Source: CAIUGU01 sp031398625
Lineage (GTDB): Bacteria; Pseudomonadota; Gammaproteobacteria; Steroidobacterales; Steroidobacteraceae
NCBI GenBank assembly: GCA_031398625.1
Contig: JANNNQ010000301.1
Location: 1-13,176 of the forward strand
Length of the DNA stretch: 13,176 bases
Reading direction: 5' to 3'
The first letter of the stretch is position 1. Each line of letters opens with the position of its first letter. The notes below the pieces were generated by a model. The model was not told where the DNA came from, did not search any database, and saw nothing but the letters and a program-made list of their open reading frames with translations. The position numbers and the translations under genes are program-made. Shown piece after piece: positions 11,753 to 13,176 of this stretch.

Positions 11753-13176
11753 ATGCTGGATGCCACACTCAAGACGCAGTTGAAGAGCTATCTGGAACGG
11801 GTCTCGCAGCCGGTTGCGCTGGTTGCGTCCGTCGACGCCAGCGACGCCTCCCGCGAGATGCTGGAGCTGCTGAACGACATCGTGGAACTGTCGGGTCTCG
11901 TCACGCTCGAAATTCGCCGCGACGATACGGAGCGCAAACCCTCCTTTGCCCTCTCGCGTCCGGGTGAGGCGGCCCGGATCCGTTTCGCAGGCCTGCCCAT
12001 GGGCCATGAATTCACGTCGCTGGTGCTGGCGCTCCTGCAGACGGGCGGCTATCCGCCGAAGGCGGATGCAGATGTCATGGAGCAGGTGAAGCAGCTCGAT
12101 GAGCTGGTGTTCGAAACCTATATCTCGCTGACCTGCCAGAACTGCCCGGAGGTCGTGCAGTCGCTGAACCTCATGGCCGTGCTGAACCCGAAAATCCGCC
12201 ACACGATGGTGGATGGCGCGTTGTTCCAGGACGAGATCAACCGGCGCCAGGTCATGGCGGTACCGACGGTGTTCCTGAATGGCAAGCCTTTCGGCCAGGG
12301 TCGCATGGGGCTTGAAGAGATCCTGTCGAAAGTCGATACCGGTGCCGTGGAGCGCGAAGCCGGCAAGGTCAGCGCGAAGGCGCCCTTCGATGTGCTCGTG
12401 GTCGGTGGCGGCCCCGCGGGTGCGGCGGCAGCGATCTATGCTGCGCGCAAAGGCATTCGCACAGGCGTGGCAGCCGAACGTTTCGGTGGACAGGTGCTGG
12501 ACACCATGGCCATCGAGAACTTCATCTCCGTGCAGGAGACCGAAGGGCCGAAGCTGGCGACAGCGCTCGAGCAGCACGTGAAGACGTACGACGTCGACAT
12601 CATGAACCTGCAGCGGGCCGAGAGCCTCGGCGTCGACCAGCGCGATGGCGGCCTCATCGAAGTGAAGTTCGCGAGTGGCGCCAGGCTTGCGGCCAAGTCG
12701 GTTATCATCGCGACCGGCGCACGGTGGCGCGAGATCAACGTCCCCGGCGAGCAGGAGTACCGCAACAAGGGCGTGGCGTACTGCCCGCACTGCGACGGCC
12801 CGCTGTTCAAGGGCAAGCATGTCGCGGTGATCGGTGGCGGCAACTCGGGTGTGGAAGCGGCGATCGACCTTGCGGGTGTCGTGAGCCAGGTCACGCTGAT
12901 AGAGTACGACGCGAAGCTGCGCGCCGATGCCGTGCTCACCCGCAAGCTGCACAGCCTGTCCAATGTCACGGTCATCACCAGTGCGCAGACCACCGAGGTC
13001 AAGGGCGATGGCCAGCGCGTGAATGCGCTCGTGTACAAGGATCGCGGGTCGGGTGAGTTGCGCACGATCGAACTGGCCGGCGTCTTCGTGCAGATCGGCC
13101 TCGTGCCGAACACAGACTGGCTGAAAGGCGTCGTGAAGCTGTCCCCGCGGGGCGAGATTGAGGTCGATGCCCGCGG
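11753..13176 (+). CDS. ahpF: alkyl hydroperoxide reductase subunit F, partial (3' end outside window)
   Basis: AhpF is the NAD(P)H-dependent flavoprotein that passes electrons to AhpC. The 474 residues in view cover about nine tenths of the usual 520. The N-terminal double-thioredoxin-like domain has its redox pair C128-x-x-C131 (TCQNCPE). The FAD site is VVGGGPAGAAAAIY (217-229). The thioredoxin-reductase-type disulfide is C344/C347 (YCPHCDGPLF). The nucleotide site is VIGGGNSGVEAAIDLAG (359-375). A GVFVQIGLVPNT element (443-454) precedes the cut; the second FAD-binding motif with its GD-C-T is beyond the edge. The start at 11753 yields the family's MLDATLKTQLKSYLE. Only 71 bp separate it from ahpC, with a hairpin in between. 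There is no obvious ribosome site; translation may depend on upstream transcription from the OxyR promoter. Confidence 0.96.
   Translation, partial: MLDATLKTQLKSYLERVSQPVALVASVDASDASREMLELLNDIVELSGLVTLEIRRDDTERKPSFALSRPGEAARIRFAGLPMGHEFTSLVLALLQTGGYPPKADADVMEQVKQLDELVFETYISLTCQNCPEVVQSLNLMAVLNPKIRHTMVDGALFQDEINRRQVMAVPTVFLNGKPFGQGRMGLEEILSKVDTGAVEREAGKVSAKAPFDVLVVGGGPAGAAAAIYAARKGIRTGVAAERFGGQVLDTMAIENFISVQETEGPKLATALEQHVKTYDVDIMNLQRAESLGVDQRDGGLIEVKFASGARLAAKSVIIATGARWREINVPGEQEYRNKGVAYCPHCDGPLFKGKHVAVIGGGNSGVEAAIDLAGVVSQVTLIEYDAKLRADAVLTRKLHSLSNVTVITSAQTTEVKGDGQRVNALVYKDRGSGELRTIELAGVFVQIGLVPNTDWLKGVVKLSPRGEIEVDAR

Noticed and set aside
11732..12952. 406-codon minus-strand open frame
   Set aside because: It is antisense to ahpF, whose motifs and length are unmistakable.
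1..13176. CRISPR arrays, tRNA or rRNA genes, insertion sequences
   Set aside because: No regularly spaced repeats, cloverleaf or rRNA-like segments, or transposase motifs were found on either strand.

Overview
The window looks like chromosomal DNA of a GC-rich gammaproteobacterium, possibly from the Xanthomonadales/Steroidobacter/Nevskia neighbourhood. This rests on an E. coli-like ahpCF operon with an OxyR-type site, a DbpA helicase, a YbiT-type ABC-F protein, a Bcr/CflA exporter, and integron attC sites of the type I associate with Xanthomonas. The taxonomic placement is inference.

Left edge (1-960): the minus-strand remnant of an acyl-CoA dehydrogenase gene is cut near 300-320. It is joined tail-to-tail to the 3' part of a DUF222/13E12-type HNH endonuclease gene that has lost its N-terminal domain. 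This is a rearrangement junction.

Accessory block (about 950-4760): a run of less GC-rich, one-directional small genes separated by integron attC sites. I can fold four good attC sites (1528-1594, 2309-2434, 2851-2917, 3271-3354) and one doubtful one (954-1039). No integrase gene is visible, so within this window it is a CALIN (cluster of attC sites lacking an integrase). The cassettes encode an unknown 162-aa protein, a protein with class III nucleotidyl-cyclase-like metal motifs, two small membrane proteins and an HNH nuclease. Several cassette ORFs run into the attC, so their C-termini are attC-encoded. A P-loop kinase-like gene follows without a recognisable attC.

Boundary (4762-5713): a diverged second copy of the last 54 codons of dbpA (about 90% DNA identity by hand count) lies on the far side of a vapBC toxin-antitoxin pair. 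The vapBC pair is therefore bracketed by direct repeats of the dbpA 3' end, which suggests an integration or recombination event at that gene.

Core region (5714-13176): minus-strand RIO kinase and dbpA overlap by ATGA and are probably translationally coupled. Divergent from them is a probable bcr-ybiT operon. After a terminator come ahpC and ahpF, preceded by a good OxyR-like operator and separated by a strong hairpin; ahpF runs off the right edge. No tRNA, rRNA, CRISPR or transposase was seen.
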